DNA of 64,000 bases from Aquilaria yunnanensis (lineage: Eukaryota > Streptophyta > Magnoliopsida > Malvales > Thymelaeaceae), in NCBI GenBank assembly GCA_039654915.1, contig CM077593.1, forward strand, positions 117,917,413 to 117,981,412, in the 5' to 3' direction. Every line of letters begins with the position of its first letter. The first letter of the stretch is position 1. Positions 60,900-64,000 of this stretch are shown here, piece after piece. The notes beneath the pieces are model-generated. The model did not search any database. It saw nothing but the letters and a program-made list of their open reading frames with translations, and was not told the DNA's origin. The position numbers were made by a program, and so were the translations under genes.

Positions 60900-62220
60900 T
60901 CAATCAACATGTTCATCATCGTATCAAACTTTTCTTAAGCACATCCGCTCATTGAACATTTTTTTTTTCTTATCAACAAAACGAACATTTTATTAACTTT
61001 GAACACATATACATCCACAAATCCGGCTAGGAACGATGAAAATAAGGAAATAGAAACAAAGAAGCAGAAAACTAGGAGCCGAAACTAAACCCAAATTAAC
61101 AACTAGGCAATAAAAAATAAAAAGGAAGACAAGAGAATAAAACGGATGGAAATTGAATAATTAAGGAAATTAGTATCAGTAGACAACTAGCAGGATTGGA
61201 AACGGGAGATGGGTATAACTTAGAGGTTCACGTAGTTAAACATATTATCATGGTCCAGTGTTAGACGTATAGTCCCACATCGGTTGGTTACTTTGTGACT
61301 AATATGCTTATAATTGCAAAATATTGCTTATTAAAGTTTTGTTTCGGAATAGCTTTTATAATTAGCGTCAAAATTTTGAATAACTTTTTAAATGGTTGAG
61401 ATGAAAACGCTGAAGCGAAAAATTATCATTAAATAGTTTTTTTAAAACTTTAATACTAATCACTGACGCTAATACCAAACGGACCAACGTTGACCTGTAA
61501 CTAAGTGGGGCATTAATGTGGTTGGCTGTTTGGAGAGTGATCAAGTAATTGGGAATGGTCTTCATGGTTTGCATTGGAACGTGCACCCCTTCCCTTGAGG
61601 CCCAAGGTCCCCCTCTCCATGAGTATGTGGCTAAAAATCTTAAAACTTGTCAACTTGATTCTGGGCTTTAGATGGGTTTATTCAGCATCTGATAAATTTA
61701 ATCCCCACAAGGCATTGAGGCTGCCCCACTTAGGTGCACACTTGGCAACACTCTTCAAACACACAACTATCTTTTTGCTCTTAGATTGCCACATAACCCG
61801 TAACCAAATTCAGAATTTATTTCGTAGTTCCTTAAATTGTTAATTTCTTTTGCAAGTCCTTAACTGTCGACTCATAGAAAACTTTGTATATTGTTCCACC
61901 TAAAGGACAAAGTAGATGTCTCCCTTCTTGAAAAATCAACTCACCTTACGTTTTACAATGAATGAAGAAGAAGAAAGAAGGGAAGGGATTTTTTCTATTT
62001 AATGTAGGTTTATCTTGTAAGTGCGAAGAGAAAAAGGAAAACAATTTTGAATAGGTCAACTTAGAAAGCAACAAACAACAGTCTGCAGTAGTGTCACCGA
62101 TCTTAAATTTCTTCTTCGAATTGAACTAGCAAAACTTTCTCGTCTTAGAGCACCAACGAATGAGTCTAATCAAACCAGATGGTTATCAGAGGTGGATAGC
62201 TACCCAAGCTATAAATATTT
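60900..62220. repeat. Recurrent accessory cassette, uninterrupted copy (empty site for the hAT)
   Basis: Same block order as 49310-53720 but without the hAT: after 'ctctccatgagtatgtggct' at about 61614-61633 the sequence runs directly into 'aaaaatcttaaaacttgtcaa'. It carries its own small insertion at about 61335-61485 with 'tagcgtca' inverted blocks. Ends near 'cagaggtggatagctacc'. Confidence 0.6.
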
Positions 62221-62289
62221 TTAAACTAAAGCCTTATGCCAACTTGTTCAGCTTTGAGGTGTGATTCTCCTTTGCTGGTGAAATAGCTG

Positions 62290-62640
62290 TCTCACATGAG
62301 CAAGGCAAGAATCAATATGAGCAGGGGAAGAACGACGAAAATAAAGGACCATGAACGAAGAAGCAAAAAACTAGGAAAGAAAACTAAACCAAAGAAACTA
62401 ACAACTAGGCATGAAAAAATAAAAAGGAAGACAAGTGAATAAAATCAATGGATGAGTAAGGAAAATTAGTATCAATAGACAACTAGCAGGATTGGAAACT
62501 GGAGATGGGTAACTTAGAGGTTCGTGTTATTACACATATAGATCAACCTAGAAGGAAACGAGCAACAGTGTGCAACATTGTCACCGGTCTTAAATTTGTT
62601 CTTCAAATTGCACTAATTATCACAACTTTCTCGACTTAGA
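62290..62640. repeat. Recurrent accessory cassette, partial copy
   Basis: Begins 'gagcaaggcaagaatcaatatgagc'-like, then 'acaactagcaggattggaaac', then jumps directly to 'gaaggaaacgagcaacagtg' and 'cttagagcaccagtcaagc'. The middle of the cassette is missing, a deletion relative to the copy at 60900. Confidence 0.5.
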
Positions 62641-62706
62641 GCACCAGTCAAGCTCGTCACTTGGTAACAAACAAGTCGAATCGAAACAGATTGTAATCAT
62701 CGTTTT

Positions 62707-62904
62707 CAGGCGAGCAAGATCAAATGCTCGTTGTCCTTTGATTGACTCGACGAGCATGATCCCGTACCCAGTAGAGAAGTAGTCTGGTGCAATATGTCCA
62801 ATTGTTACAAGTGTATCCTTGTAGTCCATAAGTTTAGCCAACCCAAAGTCCCCCACAACAGCTTCAAACTCTTCATCCAAAATACTTGCAGTTTTCACAT
62901 CATG
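62707..62904 (-). pseudogene. SERK-type LRR receptor kinase domain fragment
   Basis: The minus-strand frame contains [20 protein letters not shown], then IGHIAP, YGIML and [10 protein letters not shown]. These are the activation-loop and following kinase subdomains of the SERK/BAK1 group (DFG motif present). The arginine of the HRD catalytic motif is missing (reads HDVK). Two in-frame deletions remove the residues between LVT and IGHIAP and those between FSTG and YGIML. No start, leucine-rich repeats, membrane span or C-terminal lobe is present. It is a decayed remnant sandwiched between cassette copies. Confidence 0.85.
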
Positions 62905-62939
62905 ATATGCCCCTCTCCTTTGGTAGTGAAAAATAGCTT

Positions 62940-63310
62940 TCTCACGTGAGCAAGGCAAGAATTGACGGAAATAAGGCAATGGGAACAAAGAAGCAGAAAA
63001 CTAGGAAATGAAGCTAAAAAAAAAAAAAACAAATAGGCATGAAAAATGGAAAAAGGAAAACAAGAGACAACTAGGAGGATTGGAAACTGGCGATGGGTAT
63101 CTTAGAGGTTCACACTGTTACACATATTATCATAGTCCGGCGGTAGACATATAGCCCACATGGGTTGGTCACTTTGTGCGTAATCTGTTTACAATAGCAA
63201 AATATTGTTTGCCAAAGCGTTGCAATATGTAACATTGGCTTGTAACCAAGCAAGCGCATTAAAGTGTTTGGATGTTTGGAGATTGATCAAGCAAGTGGGA
63301 TCTTCATGAC
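62940..63310. repeat. Recurrent accessory cassette, truncated copy
   Basis: Shares 'gagcaaggcaagaatt', 'acaactaggaggattggaaac', 'agcccacatgggttggtcac' and 'attaaagtgtttggatgtttgg', then stops. At about 63170-63200 it shows the MITE-free version of the sequence interrupted at 49624. Confidence 0.5.
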
Positions 63311-64000
63311 GAAATATTCTGGGATAGACCGGGTGTACCCGGTTAAGAAAATCAAGGATTTTGTTAATGTTGGGAGAACATGGAAACTTTTTTTGCTTGG
63401 ATAATTCTCTATTGTGGGATAAGTATTATCTATTTGCCTTTTATAAAATATTTAATTTGATTATTATCTATACCATTTTTATTGGTAAGATTGTATTAGT
63501 GTTTTTTATGTAATTATTTTTTTAAAATTTAGGGATTCCTTCCTTCTGCACCCATCTTTTTTTTTTTTCTGTGGACCATCTCCCACTGTTGTTCAACCAT
63601 TATATCATCCTTTTTTTTTTTTTGATGATATTGTTCTATCATTAGTCGATTTTTGCATTCCAATAGTTAAAATAAAATGGCTTTTGACTTGAGTGGAAGC
63701 TAACCATTTGTATTAACCTGAACTATAAATGTATTACTTTGTAACACCCATGTATTTAACATACACACCAGTTTCACATAACACACACCATTCAACACAA
63801 TGATTACTCATCCCCATACATTACTCTCAAACCTCAAATAAAAACATACAAATTAAATAGGTAGAAAAATAGAAAGGTCCGAATTATGTGTGAGACTTTG
63901 GTTGACGTCTATGGAACCTATTAAACTCACCTAACCCAGTTTAATATGAAAGACATTCAGATTAACACATATGCACAACAGTGGGATACATGTAACATAT
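63311..64000. other. Intergenic to the right edge, no gene seen
   Basis: AT-rich sequence with T homopolymers near 63560 and 63613; nothing recognisable. Confidence 0.4.

Noticed and set aside
1..64000. CRISPR arrays, bacterial operons, ribosomal RNA or clear tRNA genes
   Set aside because: None is visible, and the introns and families mark plant nuclear DNA. The tRNA-like motifs at 47.7-48.1 kb are too degenerate to be genes.
1..64000. Endogenous pararetrovirus sequence
   Set aside because: No movement protein, coat zinc knuckle or reverse transcriptase motif seen in any frame.

Overview
This is nuclear DNA from a flowering plant, probably a dicot or other broad-leaved angiosperm. Its genes have GT-AG introns and it is AT-rich. 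It contains plant-specific families (DMP/DUF679, EPF peptides) and a dense load of plant class II transposons. I could not name the species. The four confident genes were reconstructed exon by exon from the bases; every intron used begins GT, ends AG and keeps frame.

Layout: Bases 1-5600 are mostly non-coding, with a possible 5' UTR exon of a minus-strand gene at the left edge and a 493-bp non-autonomous hAT element. From 5.6 to 17.4 kb lies the gene-rich part, all on the minus strand: a DMP (DUF679) membrane protein, an unidentified two-exon candidate, an EPF2-type stomatal peptide gene, and an 11-exon AAMP-like WD40 gene. The AAMP-like gene carries a 1.5-kb Pack-MULE in intron 7. Bases 17.4-30.7 kb hold MITEs, long-inverted-repeat elements, microsatellites and diverged direct repeats, with no convincing gene. 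A second MULE-like element (30715-31993) ends about 280 bp before the start codon of a six-exon IST1-like ESCRT gene (32270-35319, plus strand).

From 36 kb to the end the window is an accessory, transposon-filled region. A nested stack occupies 39.4-46.7 kb: a mariner-type element split by a 6.7-kb CACTA element, which itself holds microsatellites, a long-TIR element and a decayed hAT transposase. A second, better preserved hAT element (50010-53136) has a perfect 8-bp target duplication. Diverged copies of one ancestral cassette recur at about 36.8-39.1, 47.1-49.9, 53.1-53.7, 59.6-60.0 and 60.9-63.3 kb. Next to one of them is a decayed SERK-type receptor-kinase fragment.

The genes are functionally unrelated (gamete/membrane biology, stomatal patterning, a WD40 scaffold, endosomal sorting) and show no pathway clustering. 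The most distinctive feature is the Pack-MULE at 12204-13706. It has 161-bp terminal inverted repeats, a perfect 10-bp target duplication, and two gene fragments captured tail to tail from different sources: a GIL1/IRKI-like DUF641 gene and the N-terminus of a BIG1-like ARF-GEF.
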